Shown here: in pieces, positions 36,001 to 47,807 of the stretch
How the letters are laid out: each line of letters begins with the position of its first letter
Position numbering within the stretch: the stretch's first letter is position 1
NCBI GenBank assembly: GCA_032164295.1
Contig: JAJHTX010000004.1
Location: 3,118,640 to 3,182,639 of the forward strand
Origin: Inonotus obliquus
Taxonomy: Eukaryota > Basidiomycota > Agaricomycetes > Hymenochaetales > Hymenochaetaceae
Direction of reading: 5' to 3'
DNA: 64,000 nt
Made by a program: the position numbers and the translations under genes
The notes under the pieces: model-generated
The model's database searches: none
The model's input: the letters and a program-made list of their open reading frames with translations, nothing else
What the model was told of the DNA's origin: nothing

Positions 36001-39000
36001 CTACGCGGCGAGGGGCTTTGACATCGGATGCGCCTTTGACACTGTTTGGTTGCTAGTACTTACGTCATCACACCCCGTATTAGCCAAACATTCTCATGTG
36101 ACGTGTTACGTATCCTTTCTCCCTTCCGTTCTTGCCTTGCAACTGACCTGTATAAATGGAAATACTGACCCGTTCCATGTCACCAGCGAAACTAATCCTG
36201 GAGGCTCCATGACAGTTGCCAGCTAAGTATCTATCTTCAATCCCCATCCCTGCTATTTCACGCTCGGATATACGAGCAAGCATATGCCCAGAGAGTATTC
36301 AACGTCTATGACTTATTCATCCTCCCTTCTCTGATTGAAATAAAGTAGCTGATGCACATGACATGTCTATATCCAGTGACGGTTGTCTAGTAATCGTGTC
36401 CTCCGCGGTTCTACTACACAGCATGACCAGTGAGCATTCGTCGTTCTGCGTTGTTCCAAGTCGTTCTCTCAACTGAGTCGTTGAAGAATACCGACTTTCA
36501 CTATTTTCTGTACCCTTGTCGGTTGTCGCACTTGATTTCGTCCCCGGTGTCGACTTTTACGTTTTTCTGTCTTCCTTTCATCTGGTTCTCACTCTGGTGT
36601 GTCGTTTACTCCACTTGCATCTACTGCTATCTACAACTGCTTACCTTTTCAGGACTGCCCATTTCTGATAATCGGTTTGTGAAGATATAGCACTTCAGCT
36701 ACTCATGACAATCAAGTGCTTAGACGGCAACTGGACAGTGAGATGACGGACTTCCGTGATTGTGTCTCGAGCTCTCAAAGCTACAGGACAGAGAAGGGTC
36801 TTTGATTGACTTCTCTAGGATGTAATGCGCACCGGTTTGTTGATACTTCTCTCCATACGGTCTCTCCGCTCTTGGAGTCCAGCGCCGCTTGTTAACTACT
36901 GACAGACACCCGATCCCAATTCCTATCTGTTCTTTACCCGTGCTTTTGCTTTTCAGACTTGCGCGAAACGTGAGAACAAAACTTCAACCTTTTGATTGAA
37001 CTAGCTGGAAGGCTATTTGACTTCTGCCATCTGAGGCGGCGGGATTGTACGATTCTGCTGAAGCGTCGGAAGACAGCTGATGTACTTGGGGCGTCTATCA
37101 ATAACATTAGCATGAGAAGGCGTTACATACATACAAAGACTCCAACCGCACCACAATGACTTGCGTACTGGATCAAAGGATCTTCCATTCATAGTAAGTG
37201 AAGTACTTTCCATTCGACGATAGTGTAACAGACTCAGATCTCTTGATAATATTTCAAAATACACAGAAATAGATGTACCCGCCGTCATCGCAGTTTTACT
37301 ATGCCAGGTGCCGTATGTCCGTATGCTCCTTCACTTCTTTCGTCCTCCGGCAGCGGCGGTTTCACCTCCGGTTCTTCAACTCTTGATTGGATACGGAATC
37401 TGATTATCATCCATGTTGGAGGTGAGAACTGGGTGCGGGCATATCTCAGGTCTCGAGATAGGTAAGAGTGTAGCTCAAGTGCTGAGATGCCCGCCAATAA
37501 TCGTTAGCCACTGTAGGATCTTTAGATGATGCATTCCGGAAGTGTTTGAAGCGATTTGATTTTTGATCCGGTGATTGAAGGAAACGGGAACCGAAAAAGT
37601 TGTAATACGATTAGTGAGTCGGTCGAAATGGAAGCAGAAGAAGAGAAATATCAGAAGGACGAAGGCGAGCATTGGTGTGGCCTTCTGGGAAGTAAGTAAA
37701 ACATGTCCCTTCCCGCCGTGATTTGATGCCGAATTGTCGAGGCCGAGGCGAGACTGAATGTTTCTTAGTACATTTCGACGGATAACATATCTTCTTGAAA
37801 TTTGTCTGATACTGTTTCATCACGTCTCCCTTGTCGGGATTTAACATATATCAAAGTCCGACCATAGACGAGGAAGGGAATTCACTTCCTCGGTTCTGTC
37901 TTCCTCTACTTTTCTGACTCAGCATTGACTTTTGTTAGCTAAATCAATGATCGCATCATTCTGCCGCTCAACTATCTGCTTCCTCTTTCATTCGTCTAAT
38001 CAGATTTTGACTAACATGATTCTCTTTTATGGTTAACTCGTTGACTATTTGAAATACGCTTGTTCGATTCGGAACCGTGATTTTCTTGACTTTGAAAGAA
38101 GCGTGTCGCTTCCAAGAGAGTCAGATATACATGATTCAGGATGCAGCAAGTGACTTTGAGGATCAGAGTATAATGTCCACATCCTCGAGGACAACTTAGC
38201 ATCCACTGGAGTCACGGTCATGGCAGTACTAGTGTCGTTGCAACTACTTCGAGAACCCATCTACAGGTAACGTAACTGTACAATGCCTCCACCTCGGTCC
38301 TTTGTTTCTACTCGTGCATGACTGTTCCAGATAACTGACTCATCATTCTGGCGCCGTTACACTCTGTCAGCGAAGCGGTCCGACTACCATGTTGGTGCTG
38401 CCCATTCTTTGTACCTGCGTAACATCAAAAAATATGCGGAGCTTACTTGACTTACAAAAGGGACTCGGATAGTCCGGGATATCAACAGACACGGGGTTGT
38501 AGTTCTTGAAAATACGGGAGACGAGCAATCGAGGTGGAGCTATGCACTAATGCAGAGCAGCCTAGCATATCTTGAGCTTACTTCTTCAAGTATGACAGAA
38601 CCCACCCACATATCATTCACTATGGGTAGCTACCGAGTATCTAGACGAATATTCGACCAAAGTAATATTTTAGTGGTCCCCGGAAAGTTTCAACGCACGA
38701 CAAATCGTGAATATTATACTGGGACGTGTTACATACATCACGTGGTTGCGCATCAGCTTGGTCACAGTCACATACCTCGATCTAATAATCTATCTTAGAC
38801 TAAGTCCATCTATCGACTCGGATTGGTCGTTCCCAAGTCCCAAAGTTCAGGACCGTTACCATATACAAGTCCACAATACAATCCCACGAGATAGGCGGAG
38901 CCTGGTGTCTAACGGATTATCTCGGTAAGGAAAATCCGAATAATATCACTTCTGATTATGACGGTCTGTTATAGGTATCAGCCCTTTCCCATCGCTTAAG

Positions 39001-39068
39001 GGAGCAGCCACGCTCGACCAGATCTCACCCGCCGCACCCTCAAGCTGACGGCTTCAGAAGGCCGGTCC
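33035..39068. other. Long gene-free stretch, 6.0 kb
   Basis: Begins with the promoter/leader of bZIP B, including a purine-rich tract at about 33075-33150. A short (AAC)n run is at 33458-33475. Open frames of 60-136 codons overlap on both strands; a plus frame at 35435-35668 (RDVRKWMHRRPSKRTYALLL) and a minus pair at 37285-37672 look slightly protein-like but carry no domain I recognise and no clear splice partners. I see no transposon ends. Confidence 0.4.
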
Positions 39069-40346
39069 ATGACTGACAAGAAACCCCCATACCAAATCGC
39101 CAGACCACTTCCCGATGAATTACTCATGCAGATAATTGATCTACTTTGTGCCGAGGCTGAGAAGGTGGAAGGGCGTCGAAACATCGACAAGATAATAACT
39201 TGCCTTTCCCTCGTTTCCTGGAAGTTTTGTCGGGCTGTCGCGAATACGGTCTCTTTATGGGCAAGGGTCGATAACAACTACTGTCTCCAGGAAGGCTTTG
39301 ACGAACGTATCGCACGAAGCAAGAATGCGCCACTGATATTGCACATCAATCTCTTTCGTATGCAGAGCGGGGACAAGGAGACATTATTCATGCGCCTCAT
39401 GGTGCTAAAGGACCGCTGTAAACACATTCGTGCGAAGATACCGTGGGGGATTTACCCCGCCGCTCCAGGCATGGAGTTCCCTCTAGTGGAGTCTGCTTAT
39501 TTGAGGACCTCCTTTTTCGGTAGGGAGCGGGATGAGGAAAGCTTCTATCGAGCCTGGAAGTTTCCGAGAATCAAAACCCTGGAGGTGTCTGGCAAGGCTC
39601 CTCCTTCAGGCTCATTCCGCGACTTGGTCGCAGTCAAGCTTCGGATCGATATCGATCGTCACTCCGGAAATTATTACTATAACCACGTTATGATGTTCTT
39701 AAGTGGCACTGCACGCCTTGAATGCCTTTTTCTTTACCTGTGCGGTGACGGGTTTTACACGCCTTTTACCCTGGCCCATGTCGATTTGCCCTATCTCGTC
39801 GCGTTTTCCCTCTCTAGTTATAGGGACGAGTCTGATAATGACGGAGTACCGGAACACATTCGATGGGTCCTTTCCTCGTTGAAGATGCCCAAGATAAGAG
39901 ATTTTCACCTTGGTCTCTTCTTGGATGACTGGAATCAGAGTTGGATACCTCAGTGGATGGGGTTGAAGGCTTCTATTGCACATGAACTTCAGCGTGTATC
40001 ATCATTGTCGATTTTCTCGACCCAGCGTCTCAACAAGGATTGCATGGAACTAATAATCGCATCGCTACCGAACGTCCGAAAATTACGAATTGACGCGCCG
40101 AGCATCGTGGAAACTCTGCAAACAGTGGAGCCGGACTTGAAGCTCGGTCACCTTCGATCACTTGTTTCAGCCGTGGACCATTTCATGGAGCCTTGGAAAG
40201 TAGACCAAGCCAGTGCTCTGAGCATATCCATGACGGGAGCAGATAATCTTGAATTATTACTCGAGAAAAGGAAGCAGAAGGTCTTGGAGGTCTGGCCCGA
40301 CGATGGATACCAAGCTGAATTCGAAGATTTCAAGCCGTTCCAGTGA
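39069..40346 (+). CDS. F-box domain protein
   Basis: A single-exon 425-residue protein. The N-terminal PLPDELLMQIIDLL, followed by LSLVSWKFCRAVANTVSLWA, is the F-box pattern that binds Skp1 in SCF ubiquitin ligases. The rest contains Leu-rich segments (LECLFLYLCGDG, LPNVRKLRID) in keeping with a degenerate leucine-rich repeat substrate-binding region. Such genes are highly expanded in agaricomycetes and their substrates are mostly unknown. A decayed relative lies at 5340-5730. No introns are needed and the frame is intact; the ATG at 39069 is 12 codons before the F-box, a usual spacing. Confidence 0.85.
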   Translation: MTDKKPPYQIARPLPDELLMQIIDLLCAEAEKVEGRRNIDKIITCLSLVSWKFCRAVANTVSLWARVDNNYCLQEGFDERIARSKNAPLILHINLFRMQSGDKETLFMRLMVLKDRCKHIRAKIPWGIYPAAPGMEFPLVESAYLRTSFFGRERDEESFYRAWKFPRIKTLEVSGKAPPSGSFRDLVAVKLRIDIDRHSGNYYYNHVMMFLSGTARLECLFLYLCGDGFYTPFTLAHVDLPYLVAFSLSSYRDESDNDGVPEHIRWVLSSLKMPKIRDFHLGLFLDDWNQSWIPQWMGLKASIAHELQRVSSLSIFSTQRLNKDCMELIIASLPNVRKLRIDAPSIVETLQTVEPDLKLGHLRSLVSAVDHFMEPWKVDQASALSISMTGADNLELLLEKRKQKVLEVWPDDGYQAEFEDFKPFQ

Positions 40347-40588
40347 GTCGCTCCTGGTATACGAGGCAGATGCATCTATGTTGGTAGGTGGACGCGTATG
40401 AATGTGGCGGGGTGTGATGCCGGGTCAGTTCCTTTCTCAGTTTGGCGCATTGGTACACCTATGTAGAGTACGAAGTCGAAGTAATGGGTATGAGACTGAG
40501 ACTGTAGATGCTGACTAATAGTGATAAGCCCGCAACCGACACGTCGATCCGCAGCGCAGTCACACGCGTGCCTCTCCAAATCCCAATC
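40347..40588. other. Short spacer after the F-box gene
   Basis: No feature beyond presumed terminator and promoter functions. An in-frame ATG at 40508 could extend the next protein by 27 residues. Confidence 0.3.
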
Positions 40589-40876
40589 ATGTTCGCTGCA
40601 CGATATGAGCGCCTTCCGACATCTCCTGAACGATCAGGTTTACCTTCGAATAGTCAAAGTACTACGAGCCTCGACTTGGATGAAGAAGCTCGCATCGGAC
40701 GCGCTCCACCGTCGACAAGCCGAGTCGTATTCGCTCATGACCCACGCTTTGACCTACCGACACCGCCCAAGTGGCAGCGCGCTGCGCTAATCATTTTTGT
40801 CATATTTCTGTTCTGGCTCGGATTCAGGCTGAGGGGATCGTTGATAGAGGAGGGCATTCCCTCTCTATTGGACTGA
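40589..40876 (+). CDS. Small single-pass membrane protein
   Basis: A 95-residue frame if started at MFAARYERLP; a longer in-frame start at 40508 gives 122 residues but its extra residues look non-conserved. The hydrophilic N-terminal part (SPERSGL, LDLDEEARIGRAPPS, RFDLPTPPKWQR) is followed by one membrane segment, AALIIFVIFLFWLGFRL, near the C-terminus. This topology suggests a tail-anchored protein. Motifs of this kind look like a conserved agaricomycete hypothetical family, but the function is not known to me. Confidence 0.65.
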   Translation: MFAARYERLPTSPERSGLPSNSQSTTSLDLDEEARIGRAPPSTSRVVFAHDPRFDLPTPPKWQRAALIIFVIFLFWLGFRLRGSLIEEGIPSLLD

Positions 40877-41559
40877 TTGCATAGACCGACCAGTTTCGGT
40901 GAGTACTGTTTGTGTAAATTGACGCAAGTAATAACACACATTGAAGCATGGTGCTCCTAGTTAACAAGTGCTTGGACTCGGTCTGGTCCAACTGATGACT
41001 ATTCGGCCTGACACACCAATCGCTAATTCTGGGAGGCGACACAGTGCACTGAGTCTCGACTGCGAATATTAGTGAAGGGGAGTGCTGGCATAACCTGGCG
41101 GTGTAAGGCCTGTTGGAACCTTTGCGCCCTCTATAGTTTTTACTTTTATTCATGGATAGTCGCTCGGACATTTGAAATTTCTCATAATCGCTTGCTTGTA
41201 TCCTTCGTCTGCACATTACTAGACTCTTAAGGACGGCTTTTCTTCTTTTCTTCTTTCTTTATCCAAGAGTAGATAGGCTGATGGCTAGCAGCAGACGACA
41301 CTGGTACTTATATAACGTACGGGTCCTACGGGGACGTGAGCTGTCGCTTTGATGTTGGGTGGTAATATTAATTATCAATATCATACCTTGCCAAGTCACG
41401 TGAAGTACTTTTTAAAATTGATTAATGATTTGCAACCTTTTTTTTCGCGTTCGGTGCACTTGACCCTCCTAGTGCGTACTGAACTGAACTCGAGTAGAGC
41501 TCTTGGTCGTCCTCCATCTCCAAATTCTCCCCCGCTGCCCGCTTCTGTCTAGACTGAAG
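40877..41559. other. Promoter region of the mitochondrial carrier gene
   Basis: No gene supported. A CACGTG E-box occurs at about 41397-41402 and a TTTTTTT run at 41440; promoter elements are not otherwise clear. Confidence 0.35.
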
Positions 41560-42636
41560 ATGTCTCAAATAACCTCTGTAAAGGGAAAAGATAGCGGTGC
41601 AGCTCGTATCTTGGGTTCTGGCACGTCAGGTAAAGGCGCTCATGACTCATCTCTGAATGTTATGAGTTTTTTATTCATTTTGAGCTAGGTGTCGCAGAGC
41701 TGCTTGTATTTCATCCAGTGGATACCATTGCCAAGCGGCTGATGAGCAACAAAAGCAAGGCATTGGGTAATCTTACGACAATCATTTTCCGCGAACATGC
41801 TGCTGCACCTTTAGGCAGGAGGCTACTCTCACTCTTCCCTGGGCTTGGATATGCTGCGGGATACAAGGTTTCTCAAAGGATATATAAGTTCGGAGGACAG
41901 CCGTGGTTCAATGACATTATAAGTTCGAATTTCAAAACAAATTTTACAAACACTTTTGGAGAGCGGAAGGGAAAAATGATGATGCAGGCGACGGCCGGGA
42001 GTTTGACTGGTATAGGTGAAGTGGTGAGCAGTTTTACTTCAGCGATCAAATCATTGGGGGCAGTCGTATTTAGCTATTATGCATTAGCTCTTACTGCCTC
42101 TCGACGTGCTGAAGATCAAGCGGCAAGTAAACCCAGAGGCCTTTCGTGGACGCGGTGTGATTCGTATTTTCTTGGAAGAAGGCACGACGCTCTACCGAGG
42201 ATGGGGATGGACTATGGCCCGCAATGCACCAGGTTCCTTTGCGGTAAACTGCAAAATCTTTGTCTCCATCCCGTTCTGCTCCTCATTATTCCGTCTAATC
42301 TAGCTTTTTGGTGCTTCAGCAGCAACGAAAGATCTCCTCGGTGTAACTGACTACAGCCGGGCAACATGGACTCAAAACTTCATTGCGTCCGTGTCCGGCG
42401 CCGTTGCGTCCATCACCGTAGCTGCACCACTCGATGTCATCAAAACGCGAATACAAAACGCAAATTTCGAGACTCGAGTTTCTGGCGCAACGGTCTTCCG
42501 TGACTTGGTTCGTACGGAGGGCGTAAGCGCGCTGTTTAAGGGCCTGACGCCGAAGATTCTTGTTGTGGGCCCGAAGCTTGTGTTTAGTTATACTCTGGCT
42601 CAAAGTTTGATTCCTTGGTTCTCGAAGTATGTATAG
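41560..42636 (+). CDS. GGC1: Mitochondrial GTP/GDP carrier
   Basis: Four exons, 41560-41629, 41689-42023, 42088-42243 and 42304-42636, give 297 residues. Mitochondrial carriers have three ~100-residue repeats with a Px[DE]xx[KR] signature; here they are HPVDTIAKRLMSN, LPLDVLKIKRQ and APLDVIKTRIQN. The sequence follows the yeast Ggc1/Yhm1 protein closely (LFPGLGYAAGYKVSQR, YKFGGQPW, YRGWGWTMARNAPGSFALFG, FKGLTPKILVVGPKLVFS), so it should exchange cytosolic GDP/GTP across the inner membrane and support mitochondrial iron and nucleotide balance. The frame is intact, length is normal for the family. It is convergent with the tetraspanin gene. Confidence 0.95.
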
Positions 42637-43207
42637 GCGGCGGAATGTCTTGGGAAACATAGGAACTAGCATAGCATTCGAAACCGATACTCTCACGGTG
42701 ATACTTGACATAGAGTTATTGTAGTTAGATCATGTAGACGACTTAATGATTAGAGAGTTCGCGAAGCCCCGCTTGTTCTAGTTTGTTCGCCACTACTGCT
42801 GGATGCAAAGCCCGTACGTCGAGGATGCATATCGTCAGTGTGAAAAGACCTTAATACTCCTGCGGCAGGTCAATTGGAAGTAAATTTAATCTGGAGTAAG
42901 AATAAAGCTTCTCTTCATGCATGACCAGACTGACGTTGGTCAGATCGAAAGGACGACAGTCATTCGTCTCTACTGACTGGAATAAACGTCTGCCAGTCAG
43001 AGATAGCAAGAAATAGATTGCAAAAATTGTTTCCTAACTACAACGCGAGCGAATAGGTTTGAATGAGATTTTAGAGAGCATAGTCCGAGAAGTGTAAGCA
43101 AAAGTTCGGAATGGTATTACGACGTGAGCATCGTCACATTAACGGATGATAAAAGGGAGCGAAGTGGATGATCGTCCGAGAAGCTAGATGGGTGACCCGG
43201 TTTACTG
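42637..43207. other. Intergenic between convergent genes
   Basis: 571 bp of shared 3' flank for the carrier and tetraspanin genes; no other feature seen. Confidence 0.4.
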
Positions 43208-44533
43208 TTAAAACTTCTTTGCGTAATCTTCTGTTCCTCCCTGGGGGTGCACACCGGGCGTGAGTGTTGGAGCCGTATAGATTGGCGGGGTGCTAATGCC
43301 TGACGTGCTTCCGCCATGTTTTCCAAGGCGGTCCGCGATTTGACTGCAGGAAACGTTAGCTATTGCCACAAAAGCGAAGGAGAACGACATGCCTTGCATA
43401 GTTATCGATAATAAGCGCCATGGTAGACATATCTAATCGATATGCCTTGGGCATCATGCCTTTGCCCCAGCGGTACGTGACATGGTTAGAGCACAGCAAT
43501 GCAACCAACATCGCGACTAGCTGGACTGGAACTAGAGCGAAGGAGGTGGTGTACCATCTCTTCAGCGCCATCCTCTCAAATTTGAGGTAGTCATTCTTGC
43601 AGCCAGGAAGCACCGAGCGGGCATAGCATGTGTTTGTCACAGTAGCCTCGACAAACGGCGAATAGTATCCGCAACATTGCAACTGGTTCTGGATACGAGC
43701 ACGGCCACTCATACCGAGGTCGCGACTCCATTGCTTGTTGATTTTTCCCTCAAGGTTGAACGTGTACTTCTTATAGGTTATGTATCCCGGTGCAACGATG
43801 AATGCGAAAAGAATCCAAAGGAGGAAGGTATAAACCGCGAGGAAACCGCGATTATTGAGAAGGATGCCGGCCCAGCCAAGGAGGGATGTAGCAATACCGA
43901 TGACAGCCGCGACCGTAGAGAGAGTGAGTTCTGTTGTGTTACCAACGCGGACGATGTCGGCGTGGTGCCATACGTTGAGCCAGGTGAGAATGCAGAAGAT
44001 GAGGAGAACGAGGGAACAGATTGTCACGACGAGGTTCGAAATGAGTAAAATCCATTTAAATCGATTCCACCGCAGCTTCGGGCTGACTTGAGCTAAGTTA
44101 ATGTTGTCAACACCGTCGTAGTCGTCATCGTTGGCATCAGGCATTCGAGCCTCGTTGCTGCGAAAAGCCTCCCGTCCACCGCCTGTCTTTCCACTCGCAC
44201 CTTTCAGGGCACTGCGGCGTTGCTGTAGACCGGCCGATGAGATCGCAGAGAACTTGTTGGGCACGTAATTGACTGAGAGAGACGCGGTCGACGAGGCCAT
44301 GGATGGGACGTCAGATATGGGACGTGCACCATTGTTAGGGACAAAGGGTGCATTTGGAGGTTCAAGCATTCCGTCCCCTTGACGGGAAAGGATATGCTGT
44401 TGGGACGAAGCAACTGAGCTGCTAAGCGAATGTCGGCGCCGAGGTCGACTAACGAAGAGTCAAGTCAGAATGCATGACCGCGCGCACAATACTTGAAAGA
44501 GATGAGGAATGTCATGAAAACATACGCAGACAT
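43208..44533 (-). CDS. Tetraspanin-like membrane protein
   Basis: Minus-strand exons 44526-44533 (8 nt, ATG TCT GC), 43393-44448 and 43208-43343 give 399 residues; the second intron has GC-AG ends. Four membrane spans are visible: KWILLISNLVVTICSLVLL, STVAAVIGIATSLLGWAGIL, VYTFLLWILFAFIVAPGY and FALVPVQLVAMLVALLC. The large loop between spans three and four has the tetraspanin CCG motif (QLQCCGYYSP) and paired cysteines (CYARSVLPGC). The 120-residue cytoplasmic N-terminus is long for a tetraspanin, but basidiomycete Tsp2/Tsp3-type proteins have such extensions. Tetraspanins organise membrane microdomains; in fungal pathogens some act in appressorium or hyphal tip function. It is divergent from PRM10 with 550 bp between start codons. 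Confidence 0.88.
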
Positions 44534-45083
44534 GATCACTGTATGTTCTCGTCAAGTTTAGAAGAGACTTCAGGGAACGGGTTTTCGGCTGTGAGTCTGT
44601 ACGACCGTGAGTTGTTTGGTCGTCGTCACTGAGGATGACAAGCTCACGAGCTTTGAAGCCCGGAAAAGATCCCTGGAAAGGTCTGATTAACCTTGGTGCC
44701 GATGCTTCATCAAGAAAAAAAGACCAGCAAACCTAGAGTTACCGGGCAACGAGGTAGTAGCAAGTAGAATGGATGATGATAGTAGGGATGAGGATGCCAA
44801 GATGAACAGTATGGCGCAGAACAATATTATGTAATCTAACTTGGTACTTGGCCACAGCGACTGCAGGCAGACGTACACAAAATACTCGCGTCCAGCAGAT
44901 TGTATAAATGCCTTTAACTGACGCGCACGCAGGTCAAAGCGAGATGAACTATTCACTTGTAGACTATGAAATACCTGCTCTCTCTGCTGTTTGCTTTTGG
45001 CTGTCTGGTCTAGTTCTGAACTGGGTCTCTATCACTTCCCGCCTCCCGAACTCATTGACTTGCCACCTCCCTTCACTTTCGTT
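44534..45083. promoter_or_regulatory. Divergent promoter between tetraspanin and PRM10-like gene
   Basis: The 550 bp between start codons at 44533 (-) and 45084 (+) must hold both promoters. No TATA box or operator stands out. Confidence 0.5.
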
Positions 45084-47457
45084 ATGCCGGCCAGAGATGC
45101 GCAGCCTCCAGGCGGTCGTCCTCGTACTTCATCAGACATATACACGGCTGTTCCTCCTCGTGCCCTTCATCGCGATCGTCCTGCACTCCACCGTGTCTCC
45201 GATGCCACTCCCCCACTTCGACAAATGCAAACTCACTCACCTGTACTTTCCAATGCGTCAATTCCCAAAGGTCAACATCCACCCGGCTATGATGACGCAA
45301 GCTCCCCCTACTCGAACGATCGTCAGTTTGCACTTCATGCGTTGATTGGAGGACGAGACTCGGGACATGTGATCCCAAACCACACTCACAACTCCCCAGC
45401 GTCGCAGAGCCCTGTGATGTACAACCAGGCATCTGAACATCCTTCAATGTCGATTCGGGATCAGTCCATGTATCACACAATGCCACCCAATTCCAAGTTC
45501 GGCATCCCCCTTCCCGGCAACTCTATGGAACATCCTCAACTCAGGTCACCTCCAACTCGTACTCGTGGTGTTTTATCCGGGAATGATGATAGTGATGCAA
45601 ACAGAGACTATAGCGAGTTTGAGCGTGACATATTTATCGGAGCGATGCAACTCAATGGGGACTTGGACAGACAAGAATTGCTAGACGTCGATGCGGACGT
45701 TCAGCCATATGCCGAGCCAACCCGGTTGTCGTACAGGCAGCGTAGAAAGAACGGAAAACATCGAATCATTTATAACAAGGACAGTGAGTTTGGCATCCAC
45801 CTGTTTTATTCTTTAGGCGTCGTTAATTGCTTGCACAGCCGTAGAGAATCAGCAACGGTTCATCATTGTTCTCGCTCGCGCGCTCATTGCGTTTGGCTCG
45901 CCATCTCATCGCATAGAGCCTCAGCTATCTTCCGTAGCAACTCTCTTCGAACTACCAGCTCAGTTCGTGCACATCCCCGGCTATGTGAAGATATGTTACG
46001 GGAATATAGAAGCGCATACCACTGAGACTCTTCTCGTAAAGGCAGACACAAATCTCGATCTCGGGCGCATCAATGATACTCACTCTATCTATCGTGCGGT
46101 CGTCCGAGACGAGATTTCCGCGGGCGAAGGCTGCTCCCGCTTGGAGGAAGTTATCAATCGGGAACCGATTTACTCGAAGAAACTTCAATTTATTCTTACG
46201 TTCATACAGGGGTTTGTATTATGCGGGAGCTCGTTTGGTGGTAGTATCAATGACATGTGGGTGGCCGGCCTACTGAGCTTGCTTGTCATGCTCACGCAAC
46301 TGCGCGTCTCACGCAGTCAGCTAAGTTCAAGCGGTGCCGAGTAAGTTCTCCTCTTCAGCTTAGCCAATGGCTAATTGCGCCGTAGCATTTTCGTGGCAGG
46401 CATCGTTTCCCTTGTATCTCGCGCTCTGTCGGCCAGGGTTCCAGGTCAAATCTTCTGCTATCAAGCTATCTCATCTGCCAGTGTTGCAGGACTTCTCCCT
46501 GGATCAGTGATGCGTATGTTTCTGCTAAATTTCGACCCTCCGGTCACTCGTTCCTACTAACCCTAAGACGTACCATTCAGTATCAGGTGTGCTAGATATC
46601 GCGAGCAAGAATATTCACCTTGGCTCTTCGAAGCTGGTGACAGGGCTGATGACATCGCTCTACCTCGGTTTTGGCCTTACCATTGGCTCCGATGTCTGGT
46701 TGCATTTTGACAGGAGCGAGAGGAACCACGTCGCATCTCTTGCAGATCGCTTTGAGCGATTCAATGGCACCTTCAGCTCAACGAACGCGACGACACCGAG
46801 CTGGCTGTCACCCGCTAATCTAACCGGGATTTGGTCCTTCCAGGAAACCAGCGTAGAGGCGACACACGACGATATTGCTGGATGTTACCGGAATCCATCC
46901 TGGAGCTGGTGGTTGCAGCCTTTGCCGTGGTATTCTCTATTCGCCTTGTTACCGGTCCTTAACCTAGTGCTCAGTATGAAGCGGGCGCAACCGCTGTGGA
47001 CAATTGAGATGCCGGTAATGATAATCATTAGTTGCACAAGCACAGCAGTAACTCGGCTTGCAAATCGACATATGGCACTTTCGGGCCATCCGGATTATAC
47101 CGCTATCTTGGGAAGTTTCGTCGTCAGTCTTCTCGGTAATCTTTACTCGCGAAGAATGGGCGGCACAGCATTCACAATCATGCTTACTGGAATTTGGTTG
47201 CTTATCCCAACAGGGTTGGCGGAAGCAGGTGGATTGTCTAGTTCGTATATGGCACCAGGAGAGGATGAATATACCGAATCGCTTGACCTGGCACGTAAAA
47301 GTAGGCGGTACTTATCCTCCACCACGCTCGTCTCTTACGATTATCCTATTCCCCAGTGATAAGCGTTATTATCGGTGTTATGTCTGGAGTGTATCTCAGT
47401 GCACGTATAGTGTACGCGTTTGGAAAAAAGAAAAACAGCGCCTTCGTGACATTCTAA
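45084..47457 (+). CDS. PRM10/ThrE-family multi-pass membrane protein
   Basis: Five exons, 45084-45783, 45839-46340, 46386-46513, 46581-47300 and 47357-47457, give 716 residues. The N-terminal ~225 residues are hydrophilic and Pro/Ser-rich. From QQRFIIVLARALIAFGSPSH onward it matches the ThrE/DUF1212 family, whose yeast member is pheromone-regulated membrane protein Prm10: LSSVATLFELPAQF, YVKICYGN, and then about ten hydrophobic helices (IFVAGIVSLVSRALSA, MVIIISCTS-like, ILGSFVVSLLGNLYS, FTIMLTGIWLLIP). Bacterial ThrE exports threonine and serine; transport by the fungal protein is inferred, substrate unknown. An earlier in-frame ATG at 44991 exists, but MPARDAQPPGG is the more likely start because upstream residues look like leader. 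The frame is intact. Confidence 0.9.
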
Positions 47458-47807
47458 TTTCAAGTTATCGAATATATAGATTTCTGTTGTAAAGATGTTT
47501 GAATTTCACTGCCAAATTTTCAACACCCCAATAGAGGACATTTCAAAAGAAAGAAGATGTTTGAGTAAATGTTTTCTTTACTATATGTCTTCACGCCTAA
47601 CAGCAAGGCTTATGAAAGTCACGTGCAAAATCCCCGGCCATACTATTACCACTTAGTCGAAGAGTAATTTCCCATTGTCGACGACAAAACACAACGCTCA
47701 TAGTCTAATCCGTGAGATGAAATGCTGATTAGGGTAAGGTTTCAAACTACCGTATTCATATTACGCCTATACCACTTTATAGTACATGGCAAATCAACTT
47801 TGCCAAT
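47458..47807. other. Intergenic, 350 bp
   Basis: Contains the 3' flank of the PRM10-like gene and the promoter of the TLDc gene; an E-box GTCACGTG at 47619-47626 is the only motif noted. Confidence 0.4.
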
